Positions 1 through 6,302 of a stretch of DNA of 6,737 nt are shown piece by piece (position 1 is the stretch's first letter; each line of letters starts with the position of its first letter). Location: positions 1-6,737 of the forward strand of contig CALAUL010000073.1 of NCBI GenBank assembly GCA_937892255.1, written 5' to 3'. The notes under the pieces were generated by a model that searched no databases, had not been told where the DNA came from, and saw nothing but the letters and a program-made list of their open reading frames with translations. The DNA comes from an uncultured Bacteroidales bacterium (GTDB taxonomy: Bacteria > Bacteroidota > Bacteroidia > Bacteroidales > Marinilabiliaceae). The translations under genes and the position numbers were made by a program.

Positions 1-2
1 AC

Positions 3-434
3 TTTGACAAATGGTCAAGTACACCACTTGATCAGTGGATATACTTTTTGAATACGGGCAACATACCCGATGAAGCTGATGCGCCAGGCATGAGCGAAGC
101 GAGAGAGAAACTAAAAGTAGATGCATTATCAAAGGTTGATAGAGAGGCTTATTATCGTCATTTGGATAATGTTGTGATACTTCGCAATAACATTGTCACC
201 GAACGAGAGGAAGGACGATTTGAAGGCATTGAAGAAGGCTTGAGAGTAGGACGAGAAGAGGGACGATTTGAAGGCATGGAAGAAGGATTGAGAGAGGGAA
301 TGAAGAAAGGTCGTGAAGAGGGCTTGAAAGAAGGTGTAATACAGACAGCACGTAATCTCAAAGCGTGCAATGTAGATATTGAGACCATCAAGGCAGCGAC
401 AGGTTTGTCTTCGGAGGAGATAGAGAGGTTGTGA
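3..434 (+). CDS. Rpn-family PDDEXK nuclease/putative transposase, C-terminal part (5' end outside window)
   Basis: The frame is open from the left edge, so the 143 visible residues are the C-terminal part of a longer protein; a TTG at 48 is only an internal codon. The visible start (FDKWSSTPLDQWIYFLNTG) continues into an AREKLKVDALSKVDREAYY helix, then a charged tail with glycine every fourth residue (about residues 68-112), and ends with ARNLKACNVDIETIKAATGLSSEEIERL-type helices. This order is typical of the C-terminus of the PDDEXK_2/Rpn family (recombination-promoting nucleases related to transposase_31 proteins). The catalytic PD-(D/E)XK core lies upstream and cannot be inspected, so activity is unknown. 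In the family the proteins cut DNA and promote RecA-independent recombination; they are often multicopy and poorly conserved in position. The tail is built from a 48-bp tandem repeat. The downstream neighbour is a decayed LRR fragment, which fits an accessory region. Confidence 0.82.
   Translation, partial: FDKWSSTPLDQWIYFLNTGNIPDEADAPGMSEAREKLKVDALSKVDREAYYRHLDNVVILRNNIVTEREEGRFEGIEEGLRVGREEGRFEGMEEGLREGMKKGREEGLKEGVIQTARNLKACNVDIETIKAATGLSSEEIERL
204..299 (+). repeat. 48-bp imperfect tandem repeat, two copies, inside the Rpn-family gene
   Basis: Copies at 204-251 and 252-299 differ at only a few bases and encode REEGRFEGIEEGLRVG and REEGRFEGMEEGLREG. A shorter, more diverged continuation (MKKGREEGLKEGV) follows to about 338. 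The unit is 16 codons, so gain or loss of a copy keeps the frame. The pattern of glycine every fourth residue between charged residues is typical of the tail of Rpn-family proteins. Confidence 0.85.
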
Positions 435-820
435 TGTTCTGGGCGGAAGTTTATCATGACAATGAACATATAGTTCTACCTTTTAAGGTAATGTATTAAG
501 GTAAGGAGTATAGTGTGACATTGATAGGAGATTGGGCTTTTAATGATTGTAGAGGACTTACAAGCATGACATGTAAAGCTAATAACTCACCAGAGGCAAA
601 TAAATCATTTGGTGATGATGTTGATTATTCTATACCTTTCTTTGTTCCGAAAGAGAGTATAGAAATATAAGAATTATTACAAGTTGGCAATTTTTTACTA
701 ATTATACCTTTTAATTGGTGTATTATGTATTATGTCGGAGGAGTTGCTACCTTGGCTTTAATCATGATTCTTAGTTTCAAAAGGAAACTGTATAATATAA
801 GTTACAGAAGTACGTTGTAA
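434..820 (+). pseudogene. Decayed BspA-like leucine-rich-repeat (LRR_5) protein remnant
   Basis: One frame from 434 to 820 is interrupted only by TAA at 497 and TAA at 668. The middle segment (500-667) reads GKEYSVTLIGDWAFNDCRGL and then TSMTCKANN, with IPFFVPKESIEI at its end. The IGxxAFxxCxxLTS pattern is the signature of BspA-type LRR_5 repeats, and the TCKA...IPxxVPxES stretch matches the usual segment after the last repeat in such surface proteins. Only one repeat is left, whereas real members carry many. The first segment begins with an ATG that overlaps the stop of the Rpn gene (TGATG) and is not recognisable. The last segment (671-817) contains a hydrophobic stretch near 725-775 followed by SFKRK, which may be chance. 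A GTG at 515 with AAGGAG upstream could start a 51-residue peptide, but I regard this as a gene relic. The LRR call is firm for 500-667; the outer limits are uncertain. Confidence 0.6.
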
Positions 821-831
821 AATGACAAATC

Positions 832-871
832 ATATAAAAGACGCACTTTGCATTGATGTTTGGTGCGTCTT
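832..871 (-). terminator. Rho-independent terminator for the lytic transglycosylase gene
   Basis: The arms AAGACGCAC (838-846) and GTGCGTCTT (863-871) pair over 9 bp around a 16-base loop. Read on the minus strand the hairpin is followed by TTTTATATG, a short U-tract, and it lies about 60 bases after the stop codon of the minus-strand gene. On the plus strand there is no U-tract after the hairpin, so it probably works in the minus direction only. Confidence 0.65.
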
Positions 872-929
872 ATGAGTTGTATATACACGTGTGTCGTATG
901 TTTGATAGATGGGTGTTTACTTTTTGCTG

Positions 930-1844
930 TTATTTATCTTTCTTTGGAAGTGTTATCACATAGTTACGTCGTGATTTGTTGGGCATGATATTTTGACGCA
1001 TCCACGGGTTGAGGACTTTAAGCATTTTGTATGTAGTGTTGTTGTCTATAGCAAATTGTGCGAGGTCGTTGATCGTAGTATCAATAGTTACGGTGTATGT
1101 CTCGTATGGCTTATACAGGTCTTTCTTTCCGATGTTAAATCCATAGTCAGAGGGGTTTTCCATGATAAGTTTTATAGCCATGATACGAAATGGGTAACGT
1201 GCTGTTTCTTCAGTCCATAGTATGTCGTAGAAACTGTTTTGCTTTTGTGTCGACATGTTGCGTAATACTCGATTTTGACCGCCGTTGTAGGCAGCCGCTA
1301 CAAGAGTCCAAGAGCCGAGAGTGGCGTATGACTTTTTGAGATATTGACAAGCAGCGTGAGTGCTCTTGATGATGTTGTATCGTTCGTCGATATCTTTGTT
1401 TACTTCGAGGTTGAGTTCTCTGCCTGTACCCTCGAGTATCTGCCACAGGCCTACGGCACCTGCAGGAGACTTGGCTGTTGGCATGAGGTTACTTTCTGCA
1501 ACACAAAGATATTTGAAGTCATCAGGAATGCCTTCTTCCTTCAGGATAGGTTCGATGATAGGGAAGAAACGTCCCGAACGCTTTATGGCGAGTTGTGTAT
1601 TGGTGTGCCAAAACGTGTTGGTCAGTATCTCACGGTCGAGGGCTTCCCATACGTCATTACGATGTAGTGGAACCTCTTCTCCGCAGAAAGAAAGTTCTTC
1701 GGGCATGGGCGGGAGGTTGGTCACGTGAGGTGTTGTCTGAGGATCTTTGTCTCGTTTGGGCGATGGCTCTGTCGAGTTGATGAAGAGCCACGAGGCAACG
1801 GCAGAAAGAGCCACTATGGGAGTAATGATATTTGCTTTTTTCAT
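930..1844 (-). CDS. Membrane-anchored or exported lytic murein transglycosylase, MltD-like (GH23 SLT domain)
   Basis: The 304-residue protein should cleave the MurNAc-GlcNAc bond of peptidoglycan with formation of 1,6-anhydro-MurNAc in the periplasm. Residues 5-22 are a hydrophobic N-terminal segment acting as signal or anchor; no lipobox cysteine follows it. The SLT/GH23 domain covers about 85-225: PDDFKYLCVAESNL holds the catalytic Glu (E117), then SPAGAVGLWQI (126-136) and AAAYNGGQNRV (183-193), the three standard motifs. Residues 245-300 (KPYETYTV...LNPWMRQN...NYVITLP) look like the single degenerate LysM-like C-terminal domain seen in Bacteroidota MltD proteins; E. coli MltD has clear LysM repeats and is longer. 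The ATG at 1844 is chosen because the signal segment starts directly after it. It is transcribed away from the glsA-like gene and ends before a hairpin terminator. Single-gene transcription is likely. The GH23 family call is firm; the MltD subtype is likely. Confidence 0.9.
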   Translation of the reverse strand: MKKANIITPIVALSAVASWLFINSTEPSPKRDKDPQTTPHVTNLPPMPEELSFCGEEVPLHRNDVWEALDREILTNTFWHTNTQLAIKRSGRFFPIIEPILKEEGIPDDFKYLCVAESNLMPTAKSPAGAVGLWQILEGTGRELNLEVNKDIDERYNIIKSTHAACQYLKKSYATLGSWTLVAAAYNGGQNRVLRNMSTQKQNSFYDILWTEETARYPFRIMAIKLIMENPSDYGFNIGKKDLYKPYETYTVTIDTTINDLAQFAIDNNTTYKMLKVLNPWMRQNIMPNKSRRNYVITLPKKDK

Positions 1845-1899
1845 GATGTATCTCTTGTCGTTTTTTTATATACTACTTAATAAGTGTCTTCTCGGAGTG

Positions 1900-1907
1900 C
1901 GAAAATA
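1900..1907 (-). promoter_or_regulatory. Probable -7 element of the lytic transglycosylase promoter
   Basis: Read on the minus strand this is TATTTTCG followed by CACTCC, one base off the Bacteroidota -7 consensus TAnnTTTG. It would start RNA roughly 50 bases before the ATG at 1844. No clear TTTG -33 element is visible at the usual 19-21 base distance. Confidence 0.4.
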
Positions 1908-1919
1908 CAAAAAAAGTTA

Positions 1920-1927
1920 TAATTTTG
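1920..1927 (+). promoter_or_regulatory. Probable -7 element of the glsA-glsB-kinase-xseB operon promoter
   Basis: TAATTTTG matches the Bacteroidota -7 consensus TAnnTTTG exactly and would give a leader of roughly 18-20 bases before the ATG at 1952. There is no good TTTG at 19-21 bases upstream, so the promoter may be weak or need an activator. It lies only 12 bases from the divergent minus-strand -7 element, so the two promoters may compete for polymerase. Confidence 0.45.
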
Positions 1928-1951
1928 TGTTGCATTAAGAAAAGAGCATAG

Positions 1952-2767
1952 ATGGATAACGAAATTACAATCGACATAGACAAAGTGTTGGAGGCAAAGG
2001 CACCTAAGTTGAAGAAATGGTTGCCACGCTTTGTTATAAACTATGTCAAACGGACTATACATCAAGACGATATCAATGAGTTTATTTTGCGCAAACGAGA
2101 TGTCAAAGGATTGGCTTATGCTGAGGATATCATAGAGAAGTTTGGGGCAGAGGTCAGTGTCTATGGATTGGAAAATGTGCCGGAGGAGGGCAGGTTTGTC
2201 TTTGCGTCAAATCATCCGTTGGGAGGATTGGACGGTATGGCATTTCTTCATGCAGTGGGGAAGAAACATCAGAAGTTGAAATTTCCTGTAAATGACATAT
2301 TGTTATATTTGAAGAACTTTAGTGAGATATTCTTGCCTGTGAATAAGGTAGGCACGACGGGGCGCAAGTCGGCAGTATTGATGGAGGAGGCTTTTGCTTC
2401 GGACAATCAGATGTTGATGTTTCCGGCGGGTCTATGTTCGCGTAAGAGAGACGGCAAGATAGTGGATTTGGAATGGAAAAAGGGCTTTGTGACAAAGGCT
2501 ATTCAGTATGAGAGGGACATTATTCCCGTACATATCTCGGGACGCAATAGTGATTTTTTTTACAATCTTAGTAACCTAAGGATACGTTTGGGCATAAAAG
2601 TGAATATTGAAATGCTCTACTTGGTAGACGAGATGTACAAACAACAAGGGAAGCATATAGATATATACTTTGGCAAGCCTATAAAATGGCAAGATATTGA
2701 GGGACGAGACGCTCGAGAAGTAGCTTCAGAGATAAAAAACATATCGTATACCCTTTGTAAAATGTGA
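1952..2767 (+). CDS. glsA: PlsC-like lysophospholipid acyltransferase, probable glycine-lipid O-acyltransferase GlsA
   Basis: The 271-residue protein belongs to the LPLAT/PlsC fold. Residues 82-96 carry FVFASNHPLGGLDGM, with H88 and D94 as the expected catalytic pair; five residues separate them, not the four of the classical HX4D motif. FPVNDILLYLKNF (111-123), LPVNK (128-132), MFPAGLCSRK (156-165, in place of FPEGTRS) and IPVHISGRNSDFFYNLSNLR (191-210) are the other blocks typical of this Bacteroidota subfamily. There is no predicted long membrane segment. In Bacteroides, GlsA adds a second acyl chain to the hydroxyl of the 3-hydroxyacyl group of N-acylglycine. The assignment rests on the subfamily motifs and on the next gene being a GlsB-like N-acyltransferase 39 bases downstream. 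An acyltransferase for another amino-acid lipid or a lysophospholipid remains possible. The ATG at 1952 follows a consensus -7 element at short distance. Confidence 0.83.
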   Translation: MDNEITIDIDKVLEAKAPKLKKWLPRFVINYVKRTIHQDDINEFILRKRDVKGLAYAEDIIEKFGAEVSVYGLENVPEEGRFVFASNHPLGGLDGMAFLHAVGKKHQKLKFPVNDILLYLKNFSEIFLPVNKVGTTGRKSAVLMEEAFASDNQMLMFPAGLCSRKRDGKIVDLEWKKGFVTKAIQYERDIIPVHISGRNSDFFYNLSNLRIRLGIKVNIEMLYLVDEMYKQQGKHIDIYFGKPIKWQDIEGRDAREVASEIKNISYTLCKM

Positions 2768-2785
2768 ATAAATTAGCGTAATTTG
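2754..2785 (+). promoter_or_regulatory. Possible internal promoter before the glsB-like gene
   Basis: TTTG at 2754-2757, inside the end of the glsA-like gene, is followed 21 bases later by TAATTTG (2779-2785). The second element is like the -7 consensus TAnnTTTG but one base shorter. It would give a leader of about 16 bases before the ATG at 2807. Weak evidence, as such short motifs arise by chance in AT-rich DNA. Confidence 0.27.
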
Positions 2786-2806
2786 CAGATAGTAAAAAGT
2801 AAAAAG

Positions 2807-3748
2807 ATGCCGTTATCAGAACCAATCATAGCACCTGTGTCTCGTGAAGAGTTGGAAGCCGAGTTGACACGAGAGCGTTTTGTCCGAAGTACGAATAAGG
2901 GAGGAAACAAGATATTTGACTTTTCAGCCAAGGAGTGTCCTGCACTGATGAGGGAGGTAGGACGACTGAGAGAGATAGCTTTCCGTATGGCGGGAGGCGG
3001 AACGGGTAAGGGTTGTGACATTGACGAATATGATGTGAGTGATATTCCCTTCCGTCAGCTCATAGTATGGGATCCCGATGAACGAGAGATATTGGGAGGT
3101 TACAGATACATCTTGTGCAAACATCTTCCGCAGACGCAAGAGGGAACGAAATATTTGGCAACATCGCACATGTTTCACTTCACAGATGAGTTTATCAAAG
3201 AGTACTTCCCGAAAATGATAGAGTTGGGACGTTCGTTTGTCCAGCCGTTATATCAGAGTAGCAAGGCAGGTGCAAAGAGCCTATATGCGTTGGATAACTT
3301 GTGGGACGGCTTGGGGTCGCTAGTGGTAGATCATCCAGACATGAAGTATTTCTTTGGCAAGGTGACAATGTATACACATTTCAACCTGCAAGCCAGAGAC
3401 TATATACTCGGTTTTTGGAGGAAGTACTTTGGCGACAAGGAGAGACTCGTATACGCATACAATCCCATCGAGATAGGAGCGACATGCGAAGAGATAGACG
3501 CTATGTTTTGTGAAGGGTCATTTCAAGCCAACTACAAGATATTGGTAAGGAAAGTCAGGGAGATGGGCGAGAATATCCCTCCGTTGGTGAATGCTTACAT
3601 GAACTTGTCGCCATCGATGAAAGTTTTTGGAACAGCCATAAACGATGAGTTTGGAGATGTGGAAGAGACAGCTATAATGATAAATTTGCACGATTTGTAT
3701 GCGAATAAGTCAGAAAGACACGTCAATACATATAAAAAAGAGAAATAA
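2807..3748 (+). CDS. glsB: GNAT-family N-acyltransferase, probable N-acylglycine synthase GlsB
   Basis: The protein (313 residues) should transfer a 3-hydroxyacyl chain from an acyl carrier to the amino group of glycine, the first step of glycine-lipid synthesis; it resembles OlsB-type acyltransferases with a C-terminal extension. Visible blocks: VGRLREIAFRMAGGGTG (51-67), DIDEYD (71-76), FRQLIVWDP (82-90), EILGGYRYI (94-102), ATSHMFHFTDEFI (118-130), IELGRSFVQPLYQ (138-150), ALDNLWDGLG (161-170), YFFGKVTMY (181-189) and NIPPLVNAYMNLSP (256-269). This set of blocks is characteristic of the GlsB family in Bacteroidota. The ATG at 2807 is preferred over an upstream TTG at 2783 because an A-rich leader precedes it and family members begin close to a PIIxPV motif. 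It lies 39 bases after the glsA-like gene and 21 bases before the histidine kinase. Glycine as substrate is inferred from the family. Confidence 0.87.
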   Translation: MPLSEPIIAPVSREELEAELTRERFVRSTNKGGNKIFDFSAKECPALMREVGRLREIAFRMAGGGTGKGCDIDEYDVSDIPFRQLIVWDPDEREILGGYRYILCKHLPQTQEGTKYLATSHMFHFTDEFIKEYFPKMIELGRSFVQPLYQSSKAGAKSLYALDNLWDGLGSLVVDHPDMKYFFGKVTMYTHFNLQARDYILGFWRKYFGDKERLVYAYNPIEIGATCEEIDAMFCEGSFQANYKILVRKVREMGENIPPLVNAYMNLSPSMKVFGTAINDEFGDVEETAIMINLHDLYANKSERHVNTYKKEK

Positions 3749-3769
3749 TAAACATAAACACCTGAGTGT

Positions 3770-5374
3770 ATGAGAAGAATCGGACTTACATTGGTATTGC
3801 TGATGATGACATGCATTGCAAATGCACAAATAGGCAGAGAGGATATGTCGGCGTCGGTGCGATTGTTGTCGATAGGCGAAGCATTCATACAGGCAGGAAA
3901 CTATGAAAAAGCAACACAGATATATGAAGACGCAGTAGAGGCAGCACGTGGTGTAGAGGAAAAGTGGAATGCAACAGACAAACTTGCTACGTTATATTCC
4001 GTTGGAGGCAGCCCCAAAGAGGCGTTGGCGTGTTATAATGTATTGTTGTCGGATTCAGCGGTGCTCATCAATGAGCTATATCAAATGTATATACACGGTG
4101 GTATAGGTCGGGTGTATATGCTAGCATCGGAATATGTAAGAGCGATAAAAAGTTTTGAAAAAGCAGTTCAACTATCGAAATACAAGCGAGATGAGGGATT
4201 TATGTCAGATTTGTATTCCAATATGGCTCATACTTTGCTTGTGGCGGGCGATGTCAGACGAGCCGAGGCACTGCTTGATAGTGCAGAGACGATAGGTCTG
4301 CGCAAGGGTGATAATGAAGCCTTGGTAAATGTATATAATGTGCGTGCCGACATGTATCGTAAGTATGGCGATTATGAAAATGCATACACATGTTTGAAGA
4401 AACATGTGGAGTACTACAACAAGATACGCGAGAGTGAGATAGCTAATTTGGTGAGTCAGTCAAATCCGTTATACGTACAAGATAAGGTCGAGTCGACAAT
4501 GAAATTGCAGAAGCGAGTAGAGGAGTTGGAAGAACAATTGGCCGAGCGAGATACGACGATGAACATCTATGCGCAGATAAAATATGTGTGTATACTGTTG
4601 GTTTTGTTCTTCTTATCTATGACGATATGGATGTACTTTATGGGACGAAGGTCGAGGAAGAGGGTTAAGACTCTTGAATCTACACTCGATGAGAAACGCA
4701 GAGTGATGGCTATTGTAGCACATGACTTTGTAAATCCGTTCAATTCACTCATAGGTTTTGCAGAGTTGCAGTTGCAATATGCGATGGTGCACGAGGATAA
4801 AGAACTCATGAACTATAGCAAGGTTGTATATAACTCATCGCAGGCCTTGTATCAGGTTGTAGGCAACGTATTGGTATGGAGTCAGCTTGATAGCCCGATG
4901 AAGCCCAATAGAGTAGTGCTTAATCTCGGTTCGGAGACAGAAAAAGTCATAACGATATGTCGACTTATGGCAGAAGACAAGGGCGTTCGCATAAACGTCA
5001 ACATTGAAACCGATTTGTTAGTTATGGCCGACGAAAATCACTTCAGTATAATACTTCGCAATGTAGTGTTGAACGCAATAAAGTTTACACCTCGAGGAGG
5101 CAGAATATCAATATCGTCAATGAAGTACGGTAACAAAGTGTCGGTAATCGTTGATGATACAGGAGTAGGAATGCCAGTGAAGAGAGTAGAGCAATTTATG
5201 AATAATGAGTCGTTGTCATCGACAATCGGCACCGGACAAGAAAAAGGTTTAGGCTTGGGCTTGATGATATGTCGCGATTTGGTGAAAGCAAATAGGGGAC
5301 GTATGGACTTGGTTAGTTCGGAAGGTAGAGGCACAACAGTGACGCTTATGTTTGAAATGTCTAAAAACCAATGA
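3770..5374 (+). CDS. TPR-containing transmembrane sensor histidine kinase
   Basis: The 534-residue protein starts with a Sec signal peptide (1-20, ending ANAQ). Residues 30-220 are helical TPR-like repeats, for example AFIQAGNYEKATQIYEDAVE, YMLASEYVRAIKSFEKAVQL and HTLLVAGDVRRAEALLDSAE, expected in the periplasm. A short coiled coil (238-262) leads to a transmembrane segment (about 272-291) followed by RRSRKRVK on the cytoplasmic side. The H-box is AIVAHDFVNPFNSLIGF with H318 as the phosphorylated residue. The ATPase domain has an N-box (SIILRNVVLNAIKFTP, 426-441), G1 (VDDTGVGM, 461-468) and G2 (GQEKGLGLGLMI, 489-500). All residues needed for a working kinase seem present. It has no receiver or DNA-binding domain and no response regulator is encoded in the window, so its partner must lie elsewhere. 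The 21-base gap after glsB and 4-base gap before xseB suggest cotranscription. The signal is unknown; TPRs suggest protein or peptide binding. Confidence 0.92.
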   Translation: MRRIGLTLVLLMMTCIANAQIGREDMSASVRLLSIGEAFIQAGNYEKATQIYEDAVEAARGVEEKWNATDKLATLYSVGGSPKEALACYNVLLSDSAVLINELYQMYIHGGIGRVYMLASEYVRAIKSFEKAVQLSKYKRDEGFMSDLYSNMAHTLLVAGDVRRAEALLDSAETIGLRKGDNEALVNVYNVRADMYRKYGDYENAYTCLKKHVEYYNKIRESEIANLVSQSNPLYVQDKVESTMKLQKRVEELEEQLAERDTTMNIYAQIKYVCILLVLFFLSMTIWMYFMGRRSRKRVKTLESTLDEKRRVMAIVAHDFVNPFNSLIGFAELQLQYAMVHEDKELMNYSKVVYNSSQALYQVVGNVLVWSQLDSPMKPNRVVLNLGSETEKVITICRLMAEDKGVRINVNIETDLLVMADENHFSIILRNVVLNAIKFTPRGGRISISSMKYGNKVSVIVDDTGVGMPVKRVEQFMNNESLSSTIGTGQEKGLGLGLMICRDLVKANRGRMDLVSSEGRGTTVTLMFEMSKNQ

Positions 5375-5378
5375 TATT

Positions 5379-5579
5379 ATGGCGAAGAAAAAGACTTTCT
5401 CGTATGACAAGTCAGTAGCAGAGGTAGAGGAGATACTTAAAAAGTTGCAGTCGTCGGAATATTCATCGGTAGATGAGCTGATCGGATATGTAGATAAAGC
5501 TATGACGATAATAGAACGCTGTAAGGAAGAACTTGGCGTTATACAAAATAGAATAGAAAAGAAACTCAATAATGAGTAG
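5379..5579 (+). CDS. xseB: Exodeoxyribonuclease VII small subunit
   Basis: A 66-residue protein with the XseB pattern: FSYDKSVAEVEEILKKLQSS, then SVDELIGYVDKAMTIIERCKEEL and IQNRIEKKL, two helices forming the usual hairpin. Several XseB chains bind one XseA to form the enzyme that degrades single-stranded DNA from both ends. The length fits the family (about 60-80). The start is the ATG at 5379, 4 bases after the kinase stop; an in-frame ATG at 5352 lies inside the kinase gene and would add nine residues unlike the family. xseA is not in the window, although the two are adjacent in many bacteria. The gene is the last before the hairpin terminator at 5585-5610 and is probably transcribed from the operon upstream. 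Confidence 0.9.
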   Translation: MAKKKTFSYDKSVAEVEEILKKLQSSEYSSVDELIGYVDKAMTIIERCKEELGVIQNRIEKKLNNE

Positions 5580-5584
5580 TGTTG

Positions 5585-5610
5585 AAAAGTTGTCTTTCTG
5601 ACAACTTTTT
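5585..5610. terminator. Bidirectional rho-independent terminator between xseB and the AlaX-like gene
   Basis: AAAAGTTGTC (5585-5594) and GACAACTTTT (5600-5609) form a perfect 10-bp stem with a 5-base loop. On the plus strand the second arm ends in a run of five T followed by CTGTTTTATC; on the minus strand the arm also ends in TTTT. It starts just after the xseB stop and just beyond the end of the convergent AlaX-like gene, so it can serve both. Confidence 0.88.
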
Positions 5611-5615
5611 CTGTT

Positions 5616-6089
5616 TTATCGGATAAGTTTAAATCGAATACGCAAGGTTAATTTCTCTTCGTTCCAATCGAAGTTTAGTAGTTTGAAAGAGCCAATCTCA
5701 GAGGTGTTATCGACATGAGAACCGATACATAAGCACTCATCATAGTCTCCGACACGAACAATGCGGACAGTCTCGGAAGCATTGTCGGGAAGACGTGTGA
5801 GGTCGAAACGATTTTTAGCTTGCTGTTGAGATATGAATTCGATAGTGACTGGCATATTGCGTGCTATCACCTCGTTGACATGCCGTTCGAGGAATGCCAT
5901 CTGTTGCTCAGTAGGACATTGCAGGAGGGTAAAGTCGAGTTTAGATTTCTTACGTTCTATGTGAGCCGAGAATGCACGTTTGCAACCAAAGATGTTTATC
6001 ATTGCACGATTGATGATATGTTCAGTGGTATGCATAGGAGGAAACTCCTGTTTGTTATGTTCGTTGAGTAGTTGAGTATCAGAGTTCAT
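5616..6089 (-). CDS. Stand-alone alanyl-tRNA editing-domain protein, AlaX-like
   Basis: The 157-residue protein matches the second additional (SAD) domain of alanyl- and threonyl-tRNA synthetases, without the synthetase core. The zinc site seems complete: HTTEH (H20, H24) and CIGSH (C121, H125), equal to the HxxxH and CxxxH pairs of AlaX. HIERKKSKLDF (43-53), NEVIARNMPVTIEFI (72-86) and SHVDNTSEIGSFKLL (124-138) are the remaining blocks. Such proteins hydrolyse misacylated tRNA(Ala) (Ser- or Gly-tRNA) in trans. It is the short form, lacking the N-terminal beta-barrel of longer AlaX proteins. The ATG at 6089 is used; a second Met at residue 19 directly before the HxxxH would leave no room for the usual start. 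It is transcribed singly, converging on xseB and diverging from yraN. Exact substrate specificity cannot be read from the sequence. Confidence 0.87.
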   Translation of the reverse strand: MNSDTQLLNEHNKQEFPPMHTTEHIINRAMINIFGCKRAFSAHIERKKSKLDFTLLQCPTEQQMAFLERHVNEVIARNMPVTIEFISQQQAKNRFDLTRLPDNASETVRIVRVGDYDECLCIGSHVDNTSEIGSFKLLNFDWNEEKLTLRIRFKLIR

Positions 6090-6103
6090 AATGACATTTT
6101 TTG

Positions 6104-6111
6104 CGAAGATA
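6104..6111 (-). promoter_or_regulatory. Probable -7 element of the AlaX-like gene
   Basis: Read on the minus strand the site is TATCTTCG followed by CAAAAA, one base off TAnnTTTG. RNA would begin around 6098, only some 9 bases before the ATG at 6089. No TTTG at the standard -33 distance is visible. Confidence 0.4.
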
Positions 6112-6218
6112 TGACAAAGAATTGAAAATGTGTAATAAATGAACGAGTAATATGTTTAAATATAGAGATATAAACGTGAATGGGCTCGTAATTGTGCTAT
6201 TATTTTAGAATATTTTTA

Positions 6219-6226
6219 TAGTTTTG
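6219..6226 (+). promoter_or_regulatory. Possible -7 element of the yraN promoter
   Basis: TAGTTTTG fits TAnnTTTG, but a -33 TTTG at the right distance is missing and the leader to the ATG at 6303 would be about 70 bases. A second, weaker match (TAATATTG, 6259-6266) is closer to the gene and could serve instead. Confidence 0.3.
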
Positions 6227-6302
6227 TAATTGTATAATGGTATTAGAAAATTCTATTATAATATTGGAGACAATTCGTTATAGACACACATAAAAAGAAA
6301 CG

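Larger units (their letters stand above)
6090..6302. other. Divergent intergenic region between the AlaX-like gene and yraN
   Basis: This 213-base AT-rich stretch holds a likely -7 element for each direction (6104-6111 minus, 6219-6226 plus). I see no gene, RNA gene or clear hairpin in it. Confidence 0.6.

Noticed and set aside
158..469. Minus-strand frame of 103 residues rich in Pro and Ser with repeats.
   Set aside because: It is the antisense reading of the EG-rich tandem repeat of the Rpn-family gene and has no other support.
477..490. TACCTT-TT-AAGGTA inverted repeat between the Rpn gene and the LRR remnant.
   Set aside because: A 6-bp stem with a 2-base loop and no U-tract; too weak for a terminator, and no matching copy was seen to suggest a target-site or element end.
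725..820. Small plus-strand frame for a 31-residue hydrophobic peptide (MYYVGGVATLALIMILSFKRK).
   Set aside because: No recognisable family or promoter; it is in frame with the decayed LRR remnant and treated as part of it.
885..892. ACACGTGT palindrome after the terminator.
   Set aside because: Only 8 bp and no partner site; probably chance.
2783..2806. TTG start for the glsB-like gene, adding eight residues.
   Set aside because: The ATG at 2807 has an A-rich leader and fits the family's N-terminus better.
5820..6071. Plus-strand frame of 83 residues opposite the AlaX-like gene.
   Set aside because: The minus-strand frame carries both zinc motifs; this one matches nothing known to me.
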